Origin: Nitrospirota bacterium
GTDB lineage: Bacteria; Nitrospirota; Thermodesulfovibrionia; UBA6902; DSMQ01
Reading direction: 5' to 3'
NCBI GenBank assembly: GCA_016208855.1
Contig: JACQXF010000022.1
Coordinates: 1 to 32,526 of the forward strand
DNA length: 32,526 nucleotides
The notes under the pieces are model-generated. The model saw nothing but the letters and a program-made list of their open reading frames with translations, had not been told where the DNA came from and did no database searches. A program made the translations under genes and the position numbers. Position 1 is the stretch's first letter. Each line of letters begins with the position of its first letter. Below, in pieces: positions 7,545 through 14,645 of this stretch.

Positions 7545-7736
7545 ATGCCTCTCACACAGGTTAATTTGGCATTGCCAGCTAATTTGAACCGCAAAGAAAT
7601 TAGAGATTTTGTAATAACAAGTTTTCTTTCAGAACACCCTGGCACTGGAAAAGGCATTGATTGCTCAAAATATATTTATGTAGCCGAAACACTTAATAAT
7701 AGAAGAATACTTTTGAAGAGACCGGCAGCATGGTAA
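7545..7736 (+). CDS. Small unknown protein, probably the N-terminal part of a longer one
   Basis: A 63-residue ORF with a strong ribosome binding site (AAGGAGG, 6 bases before the ATG). The start PLTQVNLALPANLNRKEIRDFVITSFLSEHPGTGKG is compositionally like a real protein, and it ends abruptly at RPAAW. I do not recognise a named family. It has no signal peptide or membrane segment. Its end overlaps the 3' end of the opposite-strand HEPN gene, which also appears truncated at this point. Both may therefore have been cut by one deletion near 7730. Confidence 0.55.
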   Translation: MPLTQVNLALPANLNRKEIRDFVITSFLSEHPGTGKGIDCSKYIYVAETLNNRRILLKRPAAW

Positions 7737-7989
7737 TCTCATCCAAGACATCCTTTTGTTCTTCTGTAAGAGACAACCCTGCTTTATCTGCAATCTTTGA
7801 AAGGTCATGGGTATAAGGAATTTTCGCATCAACTCTCTTAACATAGAATGCCTTTAGTAGTTTTTCTAACATTAGATGTCCCAAAAACAGCGCCCATACA
7901 TAATGCCCTGCCTTTAAAAGACTTTCCATAGCTTTAAGATCTTTCCCTGAAGATGAAATCCAATAATTTACAATCTCATCTCTTGTCAT
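7693..7989 (-). CDS. HEPN domain protein, C-terminally truncated
   Basis: A 98-residue protein starting MTRDEIVNYWISSSGKDL, then HYVWALFLGHLMLEKLLKAFYVK and PYTHDLSKIADKAGLSLTEE. This is the typical order of HEPN proteins that pair with a minimal nucleotidyltransferase (MNT). Family members run to about 125-135 residues, with an Ala-Arg-Tyr stretch after DEIT. Here that part is replaced by MLPVSSKVFFYY, which looks like out-of-register sequence. No MNT gene lies upstream (7990-8066), so the partner is absent or was removed with the C-terminus. Whether the product is active is doubtful. Confidence 0.75.
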   Translation of the reverse strand: MTRDEIVNYWISSSGKDLKAMESLLKAGHYVWALFLGHLMLEKLLKAFYVKRVDAKIPYTHDLSKIADKAGLSLTEEQKDVLDEITMLPVSSKVFFYY

Positions 7990-8066
7990 AAACTTATTTT
8001 ATTTTAATTAATCTATTCCTGCAAGCATAATTTATTCCACTTCCCGCATTAATTAATGAATAAATA

Positions 8067-9647
8067 TCAGCCGCTGCCTTGCTTCTTAGCCTTCCTCTCC
8101 TTATACATCTTAATAAGATATTTCATCTCTTCGCTCTTTGTCAGGTGCATCACCAAAAGATATACCCCTATGCTTAGCGCCATCACCCCTGCAAGGACGC
8201 CTGCCTTTTCAATAGTCCTGCCGCTCTCCTGCCATATATTGCCTTTTATTGCCAGCCAGCCTGTAAGCCCCATTAAAAAAGAGGCAAATGAAATTTTCAC
8301 AAATGACCTGAGGATATTTCTTCCGTCAACCCTTCCAAGCTTCTTTCTTAATGCCAAAAACAGGAGTATAAAATTCACTGCAGAGCCGATGGCATTGGCA
8401 AGCGCAAGGCCTCCGTGCCTCAGAGGGCCCATAAGAATAAGGCTGAATAAGATATTTGTCAAAATCGAGACGCCTGCTATTTTGACAGGGGTGCGCGTAT
8501 CCTGCATTGAGTAAAAGGTTGACGCAGTGACGCGTACGCCTACAAATGCCCATAAGCCTGAGGAGTAAAAAAGCAGCGCATAAACAGTCCCTGCGGTTGC
8601 ATCATATGTAAAATGCCCTCTTTGAAAGAGGATATTCACGATAGGCTCTCCAAGGGCGATAAGCCCTGCCATTGCCGGCATGGTTATGAAAAAGAGGAGC
8701 CTTAGGGAGAATGAGAAGGTCTCTCTTAACTTGCCTGTCTCTCCCTTTACCGCATAGCCTGAAAGCGTCGGCAGCACTGCCATTGCCATTGCAACCCCAA
8801 ATATGCCGATGGGGAAATGTATAAGCCTCATGGCATAGTAAAGATATGTTGCTGAGCCGTCAGGAAGGAAAGAGACAAAAATAGTGCTCAAAAATATATT
8901 TATCTGAGCCACGCCCATCCCTGCAATTGCCGGGCCAAGGAGGATAAGCATCCTCTTTAGAGCCGGATGAGAGAATGCAAATGACAGCTTAAACCTAAAG
9001 CCGTTTTTTATAAGCGGCCGCAGCTGAACGCCAAATTGTACGGCTCCTCCAACGCTGACGCCAACGGCTATGGCAAAAAGAGGCTGAGACATCTCAGGCG
9101 CCACAAAAAGTGCAAACGCTATTGTGCTTAAGTTCAAAAACATCGGCGCCACCGCAGGTATGAAGAAGGACTTAAGGGAGTTCAGTATGCCCATGGATAA
9201 TGCAGCTAAGCTTACAAATAAGAGAAACGGAAACATTATCCTTGTAAGCTCTATTGTAAGAGCGAATTTTTGGGCATCAGGCCTGAAGCCGGGGGCTATT
9301 ACAGATACGATATAAGGCGCAAGGAGTACCCCTAACAAACAGATTATGGTGAGTATAAGGAGCAGGAAGGTAAATACAATGCTTGCAATCCGCTTAGCCT
9401 CCTCTTTATCATTTTTGACCATATACTCTGTGAATACAGGGACAAAGGCCGCTGACATGGAGCCCTCTGCAAAGAGCTCCCTCAGAAGGTTTGGGATTCT
9501 GAAGGCAACAAAGAATGCGTCTGTAAGCCCGCTTGCGCCGAATATCCTCGCAAGTATCATGTCCTTTACATAGCCTGATATACGGCTGAGAAATGTTGCT
9601 ATGGACATGAGCCCTGCGGCAATGGTTAAATGTCTTTTTTCATCCAT
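8067..9647 (-). CDS. murJ: Lipid II flippase MurJ (MviN family)
   Basis: A 526-residue protein with about 14 hydrophobic segments and the MurJ start block: FLSRISGYVKDMILARIFG, then DAFFVAFRIPNLLRELFAEGSMSAAFVPVF. It moves lipid II across the inner membrane for peptidoglycan synthesis. The conserved Arg residues in the first helices and the Asp in TDAFFVAFRIPN are present. The start has an AGGAA site upstream. It diverges from rpsT, with about 75 bases between them for both promoters. Confidence 0.95.
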   Translation of the reverse strand: MDEKRHLTIAAGLMSIATFLSRISGYVKDMILARIFGASGLTDAFFVAFRIPNLLRELFAEGSMSAAFVPVFTEYMVKNDKEEAKRIASIVFTFLLLILTIICLLGVLLAPYIVSVIAPGFRPDAQKFALTIELTRIMFPFLLFVSLAALSMGILNSLKSFFIPAVAPMFLNLSTIAFALFVAPEMSQPLFAIAVGVSVGGAVQFGVQLRPLIKNGFRFKLSFAFSHPALKRMLILLGPAIAGMGVAQINIFLSTIFVSFLPDGSATYLYYAMRLIHFPIGIFGVAMAMAVLPTLSGYAVKGETGKLRETFSFSLRLLFFITMPAMAGLIALGEPIVNILFQRGHFTYDATAGTVYALLFYSSGLWAFVGVRVTASTFYSMQDTRTPVKIAGVSILTNILFSLILMGPLRHGGLALANAIGSAVNFILLFLALRKKLGRVDGRNILRSFVKISFASFLMGLTGWLAIKGNIWQESGRTIEKAGVLAGVMALSIGVYLLVMHLTKSEEMKYLIKMYKERKAKKQGSG

Positions 9648-9723
9648 GCTTGACTTTCCTGCTGCTTTTTATGTTTAATATTGAAGTCATTTTCGCAACC
9701 TTTAACTTTAATAGGAGGTAGTT

Positions 9724-10011
9724 TTGCCAGCAAAAGCACGACCAAAAAAGAGCAAATCAGTATTAAAGAGGACAAGACAGGCCAAAGTAAAGACGCTCAA
9801 AAACCAGTCTGTTAAAAACAAACTAAAGACACTCGCAAAAAAGGTTGAAGGCGAGGTCTTAAATAAAAATCTTGAAGGGGCAAAGACTGCATTAAATAGC
9901 GCCATCAGGGCTATTGATAAGGCAAAGATTAAAAGGATAATACCCCGTAATACTGCAGCGAGAAAGGTTTCAAGGCTTTCAAGGCTTGTCAATTCTTTGC
10001 TCCCTGCTTAA
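9724..10011 (+). CDS. rpsT: 30S ribosomal protein S20
   Basis: A 95-residue, very basic protein: PAKARPKKSKSVLKRTRQAKVK at the start and IDKAKIKRIIPRNTAARKVSRLSRLV at the end, the S20 pattern. It binds 16S rRNA early in small-subunit assembly. The start codon is TTG with a strong AGGAGG about 5 bases upstream. Non-ATG starts are common for rpsT and allow autoregulation in E. coli; that it applies here is inference. Its 3' end overlaps the 3' end of holA on the other strand by 23 bases. Confidence 0.95.
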   Translation: MPAKARPKKSKSVLKRTRQAKVKTLKNQSVKNKLKTLAKKVEGEVLNKNLEGAKTALNSAIRAIDKAKIKRIIPRNTAARKVSRLSRLVNSLLPA

Positions 10012-10939
10012 GCAGCTTAAGCAACAAGACTTCTAATGTAAATTCAGGCATGCCCCCGCTCTTCATGCATATATCTGCCTCGTGCAGATTCCTGAATATC
10101 TGATAGAAATCTTCTTCCCTATAGAAAGAGAGGTATTTAAAGAGCGCCCTGTAGGTTGCCTCCCTCATCTTCTGAGGCCTCTTTCCCTTGCTGTACCAGA
10201 GCGAGTAAAATTGTCTGTAGTGCCAATTCAGTGCGCCGATTATTGATACCGCCATATCAGAAGAGCGTCCTTCCATAATTGTCTTTAATATACCGAATGC
10301 CTTTGCTTTCCTGCCTCCGATTACTGCATCCAAAAGATTAAAGGCAGTGAACTCCCTTACCATGCCTGTTGATGCCATGATATCTTTAGGGGTTATTGCC
10401 TTAAGCCCGGAGGCGGCAAGCTTCTCTATCTCTGCAGAAAGCATCCCCACATCATTGCCTACAAACTCTATCAGATAATCCTGCGCCTCATCCGTTATCT
10501 TCATCCCTTTCTCCTGCGCCTTTTGCTTTATCCACAACGGTATGTCCTGGTCCTTTACTTTAAGCAGAAACACAGGCAGGTTAGCAAATTCCTTCTTGGG
10601 CTCTTTCTGTGAAAGTATCAACATGCAGGTGGTTTCACAAGGTTTTCCAAGGTATGTCGTTATTGTCTTCACGGCTGATGCAGGAAACTGGTGGAAATCC
10701 TTAATAACAACCAGCCTTCTTTGAGACATCATAGGGAGCGTAAATGCTGTATCTAAAATATCAGAAGGCTCTGCTGAAGGATAAAAAATATTATAATTGA
10801 AATCCCTTAACTGAGAGACAACAACCTCTGATGCCCTCTCAAGGAGGCCCTCCAAAAACAGCTTGTCTTCACTCCATATAAAATAGACCGGCTTCGGGAG
10901 CTGCTTTTCAAGGTCTTTCAGAAGCGCCTTATTGAACAT
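9989..10939 (-). CDS. holA: DNA polymerase III subunit delta
   Basis: A 316-residue protein with the HolA order: PVYFIWSEDKLFLEGLLERA at the start, then MMSQRRLVVIKDFHQF in the AAA+-like domain, then GNDVGMLSAEIEKLA, and a helical C-terminus. It is the clamp-loader subunit that opens the sliding clamp. The gene starts 11 bases inside the end of lptE. Gene order leuS-lptE-holA is the same as in E. coli, which supports all three calls. Confidence 0.92.
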   Translation of the reverse strand: MFNKALLKDLEKQLPKPVYFIWSEDKLFLEGLLERASEVVVSQLRDFNYNIFYPSAEPSDILDTAFTLPMMSQRRLVVIKDFHQFPASAVKTITTYLGKPCETTCMLILSQKEPKKEFANLPVFLLKVKDQDIPLWIKQKAQEKGMKITDEAQDYLIEFVGNDVGMLSAEIEKLAASGLKAITPKDIMASTGMVREFTAFNLLDAVIGGRKAKAFGILKTIMEGRSSDMAVSIIGALNWHYRQFYSLWYSKGKRPQKMREATYRALFKYLSFYREEDFYQIFRNLHEADICMKSGGMPEFTLEVLLLKLLKQGAKN

Positions 10940-11480
10940 AGCGTATGATGAGCCTGCCGATTAACTCCCTTGCTATCTCTGCACAGGCCTTTTCTATTGC
11001 CTTTTGTTTTTGTATAACAGCCTCATTCACAGAGCCTGCCGACGGGAAGGTAATCTGTATGGGCGGCTCCACAGACAAGAATTCCGTAGTCTCTCCGCGC
11101 CTCATAACCTTTATATCTACCCGCATTATTATTGACTGTTCCTTTACCCTTTCATCTACTACGGCAATCTCCCCTAAGTCAAACTTTATTATTGCTGTAT
11201 CAAGCTCTATGTCGCCCCTGGGCACAATATTTATTCCGTGCCTGATAAATTCTTTTGAAAGCGCCATATGCAGCCTCTCCTCCAGCCTTGGCTCAAAGGT
11301 TTTATTGATGACAGGCTTTATCGTCACAGAGTTAAAAGGCAGTGATTTAGCGCCGATAACATGATAGCCGCAGGAGGAAAGGAAGAAGGAAGAAGTGAGA
11401 AGTAGGAAGTAAGAAGTAAGGAGTAAGGAGTAAGAGGAAATATTAAGATATTGTTTTTTGTTTAAAGTTTTACTTTTCAC
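10929..11480 (-). CDS. lptE: LPS-assembly lipoprotein LptE
   Basis: A 183-residue lipoprotein with lipobox LSSC followed by GYHVIGAKSLPF, the start typical of LptE. LptE plugs the LptD barrel in the outer membrane and helps insert lipopolysaccharide. The GTG start at 11480 overlaps the leuS stop (GTGA). The N-terminal region up to the lipobox includes SYSLLLTSYFLLLTSSFFL, which is encoded by a tandem array of 7-bp units (11391-11432). The start codon lies in the second arm (11474-11494). The signal peptide is therefore repeat-derived. The rest (FEPRLEERLHMALSKEFIRHG) is ordinary for the family. Confidence 0.87.
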   Translation of the reverse strand: MKSKTLNKKQYLNISSYSLLLTSYFLLLTSSFFLSSCGYHVIGAKSLPFNSVTIKPVINKTFEPRLEERLHMALSKEFIRHGINIVPRGDIELDTAIIKFDLGEIAVVDERVKEQSIIMRVDIKVMRRGETTEFLSVEPPIQITFPSAGSVNEAVIQKQKAIEKACAEIARELIGRLIIRYVQ

Positions 11481-11494
11481 TTTTCACTTATCAC
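11391..11494. repeat. Heptamer dyad covering the leuS end and the lptE start
   Basis: Left arm 11391-11432: AGAAGTG, AGAAGTA, GGAAGTA, AGAAGTA, AGGAGTA, AGGAGTA. Right arm 11474-11494: TTTTCAC, TTTTCAC, TTATCAC. Read on the minus strand, the right arm encodes the last LeuS residues and the lptE start, and the left arm encodes the lptE signal peptide. Confidence 0.85.
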
Positions 11495-13990
11495 TATATT
11501 CACAAGCCTGCCCTTAACCACAAGCACTTTCTTAACGGGTTTGTCTTTTATATATTCTAAAACCTTAGCGTCCTGAAATGCCCGCTCTTTTACTGAATCA
11601 TCGTCAAGGCCTTGAGGAATCATAAGCCTTCCCCTGAGCTTGCCGTTTACCTGAATAACAAGCTCCACCTCTTCTTCCTGCGCCATATCTTCATCCCACT
11701 CCGGCCAGGGCGCGGTAAGCAGGCTCTGTTCATGCCCGATACTCTCCCAGAGTTCTTCAGCAAAATGCGGCGCAAAAGGCGATATCAGAAGCATAATGTT
11801 TATGATACAGAGATTTAAGGCATAGGCGTCTTCATCAGAAGAGACTTTAAAAGCAGCAGCCTCATTTACAAGCTCCATCAGCGAGGCAATGGCAGTGTTG
11901 AAGTGATAATCACGCTCTATATCATTTGTGACCTTCTTAATGGTCTGATGGGTCTTCCTTAAAAGGAGATTAGGGGTTGGGGATTGGGGATTAGTATTTT
12001 GTCCTTTACCAATCCCTAATCCCCAATCCCTGAGCCCCTTATTAACAAGCGTCCATACCCTGTTAAGAAACCTGTATGCGCCTTCAACCCCCTGATCTGA
12101 CCACTCCAGATCCCTCTCAGGCGGAGCGGCAAAGAGGCAGAAGAGCCGCACAGTATCAGCTCCGTATTTTTCAATCAGATAGTCAGGGTCAACTACATTG
12201 CCCTTTGACTTGGACATCTTAGCGCCTTCCTTTATAACCATCCCCTGTGTAAGCAGATTCTTAAACGGTTCATCTGCCTTTAAAAGTCCTATGTCCCTTA
12301 TGACCTTTGTAAAAAATCTCGAATATAAAAGATGCAAGACCGCATGCTCAATACCGCCTATATACTGATCAACCGGCATATAGTAATTAGTCCTACCTGA
12401 ATTAAACGGCATATCATTAACATGGGGAGAGCAGTAACGGAGGAAATACCATGAAGAATCCACAAATGTATCCATGGTGTCAGTCTCTCTTTTAGCGGGT
12501 TTATTGCACTTTGGGCATGTGGTGTTTATAAAGTCCCTGACTCCTGACAAAGGGTTTGTGCCCTTGCCTGTAATAGTTATATCCATTGGAAGCAGAACCG
12601 GAAGTTTATCCTCAGGCACAGGGACTATGCCGCAGGTATCGCAGTATATTATAGGAATCGGAGTCCCCCAGTATCTCTGCCTTGATATACCCCAGTCTCT
12701 TAGCTTGTAATTTACAGTCCTTTTGCCAAGATTACTTTTTTCAATAAATTGGGCTATCCTGTCTTTTGCCTCTTTGCTCTGAAGCCCTGAGAACCCCCCG
12801 GAATCAACGAGAATACCATCGTCTTCGTAAGCCTGCGTGGTTGGAAGAGAGGTCGAGGGGTCGAGGGGTCGAGGGGTCGAGGGATTGATTGTTTTTTCAC
12901 TTGAATCCTGGAATCCTGGAATCCTGGAATCCTGGATAATCACTACCTTCACAGGTAAATTATATTTTATGGCAAATTCATAGTCTCTCTGATCATGGGC
13001 CGGCACTGCCATTACCGCGCCTGTGCCATATTGCATAAGGACGAAATTTGCAGCCCATACAGGGAGCTTATCGCCTGTCAGCGGGTTTACAGCACAGAGG
13101 CCGGTGAAGACGCCTTCCTTTTTCTCAGGGTCCTCGGATAGGGATGCTATCTTCTTAAGGATGTCCTTATCGTTTATTAATTCGGATATAATCGGATGCT
13201 GCTTTGCAATGCTTAAAAATGTTGCCCCAAAGATAGTATCCTGCCTTGTAGTGAATACCCTTATTTTCTTATCAAGACCTGCCACCGGAAAATCAATCTC
13301 CACCCCTTCACTCCGCCCAATCCAGTTTCTCTGCATGGCAGCGACCTTCTCAGGCCAGCCTGTAAGGGTGTCACAGAAGCGCAAAAGCTCCTCTGCATAT
13401 GCAGTAATCTTAAGAAACCACTGCTCAAGCTCCTTCTGAGCTACAATGCTGTCGCAGCGCCAGCACTTGCTGTCTATCACCTGTTCATTGGCAAGAACTG
13501 TTTCGCAGGACGGGCACCAGTTAACAAGGGAGGATTTTCTGTAGACAAGCCCCCGTTCAAGCATCTTAATGAAGAACCACTGATTCCACCTGTAGTATTC
13601 AGGGTTGCATGTGGCAATCTCTTTTTGCCAGTCATAACTAAGGCCGAGCTTTTTAAGCTGGCCGCGCATATAGTCAATATTTTCATATGTCCATTTTGCA
13701 GGATGCGTTCCATGCTTAATCGCGGCATTCTCTGCGGGCAGCCCGAAGGCGTCCCACCCCATAGGATGCAAAACATTAAAGCCCCTCATCCTCTTGTATC
13801 TTGCAATGACGTCTCCGATTACATAGTTTCGGACATGCCCCATATGAATTCTTCCTGAGGGATACGGAAACATCTCAAGACAATAAAATTTAGGAGAAGT
13901 TGTGTCTTCCTTGGTTTTAAACAGCTCTTTATCCTGCCAGTATTTTTGCCATTTTTCCTCTGTATCTTTTGGGTTGTATCTCTCTTGCAA
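11477..13990 (-). CDS. leuS: Leucyl-tRNA synthetase
   Basis: An 837-residue class I synthetase with HMGH at residues 49-52 (the HIGH motif) and KMSKS at about 590. It also has a zinc-like CPSCE...CWRC knuckle and the editing-domain block FTTRQDTIFGATFLS. It charges tRNA-Leu and edits mischarged products. Two inserts are unusual. One of about 30 residues (QDSRIPGFQDSS...PSTSL) lies in the editing domain. One of about 20 (RDWGLGIGKGQNTNPQSPTP) lies at the entry to the anticodon-binding domain. Both are encoded by tandem 7- or 8-bp dyads and sit in loops, so activity is probably kept. It is the first gene of leuS-lptE-holA. Confidence 0.96.
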   Translation of the reverse strand: MQERYNPKDTEEKWQKYWQDKELFKTKEDTTSPKFYCLEMFPYPSGRIHMGHVRNYVIGDVIARYKRMRGFNVLHPMGWDAFGLPAENAAIKHGTHPAKWTYENIDYMRGQLKKLGLSYDWQKEIATCNPEYYRWNQWFFIKMLERGLVYRKSSLVNWCPSCETVLANEQVIDSKCWRCDSIVAQKELEQWFLKITAYAEELLRFCDTLTGWPEKVAAMQRNWIGRSEGVEIDFPVAGLDKKIRVFTTRQDTIFGATFLSIAKQHPIISELINDKDILKKIASLSEDPEKKEGVFTGLCAVNPLTGDKLPVWAANFVLMQYGTGAVMAVPAHDQRDYEFAIKYNLPVKVVIIQDSRIPGFQDSSEKTINPSTPRPLDPSTSLPTTQAYEDDGILVDSGGFSGLQSKEAKDRIAQFIEKSNLGKRTVNYKLRDWGISRQRYWGTPIPIIYCDTCGIVPVPEDKLPVLLPMDITITGKGTNPLSGVRDFINTTCPKCNKPAKRETDTMDTFVDSSWYFLRYCSPHVNDMPFNSGRTNYYMPVDQYIGGIEHAVLHLLYSRFFTKVIRDIGLLKADEPFKNLLTQGMVIKEGAKMSKSKGNVVDPDYLIEKYGADTVRLFCLFAAPPERDLEWSDQGVEGAYRFLNRVWTLVNKGLRDWGLGIGKGQNTNPQSPTPNLLLRKTHQTIKKVTNDIERDYHFNTAIASLMELVNEAAAFKVSSDEDAYALNLCIINIMLLISPFAPHFAEELWESIGHEQSLLTAPWPEWDEDMAQEEEVELVIQVNGKLRGRLMIPQGLDDDSVKERAFQDAKVLEYIKDKPVKKVLVVKGRLVNIVISEK
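11973..12037. repeat. Heptamer dyad in leuS: GGGATTG arm and CAATCCC arm
   Basis: Left units GGGGTTG, GGGATTG, GGGATTA (11973-11993). Right units CAATCCC, TAATCCC, CAATCCC, TGAGCCC (12010-12037). The arms are reverse complements and could form a hairpin with a 16-base loop. Confidence 0.85.
12851..12934. repeat. Octamer pair in leuS: 4 x GGTCGAGG and 4 x GAATCCTG
   Basis: Four perfect GGTCGAGG units (12851-12882) and four perfect GAATCCTG units (12903-12934). The arms are not reverse complements of each other, unlike the dyads at 3226 and 11973. They encode an 8-residue-period insert in the editing domain. Confidence 0.93.
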
Positions 13991-14227
13991 CTTTGCCTCC
14001 GCAGGGACTTTATCTAATAATTAGCTACCATTTTACCATAATCAGAATAATCTAAGAAACGAGAAATGAGCTGCTCTGCGGCAAGCTGTTGGGTATCTTA
14101 AAAATGGTTCTACAGACTTTTCTGTGGATACGGGATGACATAAGAAAACTCTGCGGCAAGACAGCGTGGAATTACAGGCTTAAAAAACCCGGAGAGGGCT
14201 TTCATGCTTGGATTAAGAAGATATGAA

Positions 14228-14260
14228 AAAAAGCCCCCCGGCCTTACCGGAGGGCTTTTA
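14228..14260 (-). terminator. Rho-independent terminator of the cold-shock gene
   Basis: Read on the minus strand: a GC-rich stem (GCCCTCCGG and CCGGGGGGC around TAAGG) flanked by A and T runs, lying 10 bases past the csp stop. Confidence 0.8.
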
Positions 14261-14269
14261 AATAGCAGG

Positions 14270-14476
14270 TTATTTTATCTTAACAACATTGGAAGCCTTT
14301 GGCCCCTTTTCACCTTCAACGATATCAAACTCCACCCTTTGACCTTCTGCCAGGGTTTTATAGCCATCACCTGTAATAGCAGAGAAATGAACAAATACAT
14401 CAGGACCATTGTCCTGCTGAATAAAACCGAAACCCTTTGATTCATTAAACCACTTTATAGTTCCTGCAAACGACAT
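14270..14476 (-). CDS. Cold-shock domain protein (CspA family)
   Basis: A 68-residue single cold-shock domain with both RNA-binding motifs: KGFGFI (RNP1) and VFVHF (RNP2), and the start [15 protein letters not shown]. Such proteins bind single-stranded RNA and melt secondary structure. The length is typical. An AGGAGG site lies about 11 bases before the ATG. A leader of about 100 bases with two hairpins and a good promoter lie upstream, and a terminator follows, so it is a single-gene unit. Which Csp paralogue it is cannot be told. Confidence 0.95.
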   Translation of the reverse strand: MSFAGTIKWFNESKGFGFIQQDNGPDVFVHFSAITGDGYKTLAEGQRVEFDIVEGEKGPKASNVVKIK

Positions 14477-14501
14477 ACCCCTTACAACCTCCTTTTGTTC
14501 T

Positions 14502-14549
14502 TTAGGGCAAGAGCCCTAATGTTTAAAACTTCCAATGCCAAGGCATTGG
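14502..14549 (-). promoter_or_regulatory. Structured 5' leader of the cold-shock mRNA
   Basis: Two hairpins lie between promoter and start codon. One is at 14502-14519 (TTAGGGC/GCCCTAA, loop of 4). The other is at 14532-14549 (CCAATGC/GCATTGG, loop of 4). Cold-shock mRNAs often use leader folding to control translation; that role here is inferred. Confidence 0.5.
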
Positions 14550-14582
14550 GCGAAGAAGTAATCCCTTCCCCACTATGGAGAT

Positions 14583-14611
14583 TTTATAACATTAAGCCGT
14601 TATTTTTTCAA
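14583..14611 (-). promoter_or_regulatory. Sigma70-type promoter of the cold-shock gene
   Basis: On the minus strand, TTGAAA (14606-14611) and TATAAA (14583-14588) are separated by 17 bases. It would give a leader of about 100 bases. Confidence 0.6.
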
Positions 14612-14645
14612 CAAGAAAAATAGATGGAGAAATACGCCTGTTGCC

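Noticed and set aside
8056..8514. Plus-strand ORF of 152 residues
   Set aside because: It lies antisense to murJ, has no ribosome binding site and no recognisable motifs.
13023..13439. Plus-strand ORF of 138 residues
   Set aside because: It is antisense to leuS, which has full family homology across this stretch.
13991..14227. Gene or RNA in the gap between leuS and the cold-shock gene
   Set aside because: Only a repeated CTCTGCGGCAAG (near 14074 and 14150) stands out. No tRNA fold, ORF with start signal or known RNA motif was seen.
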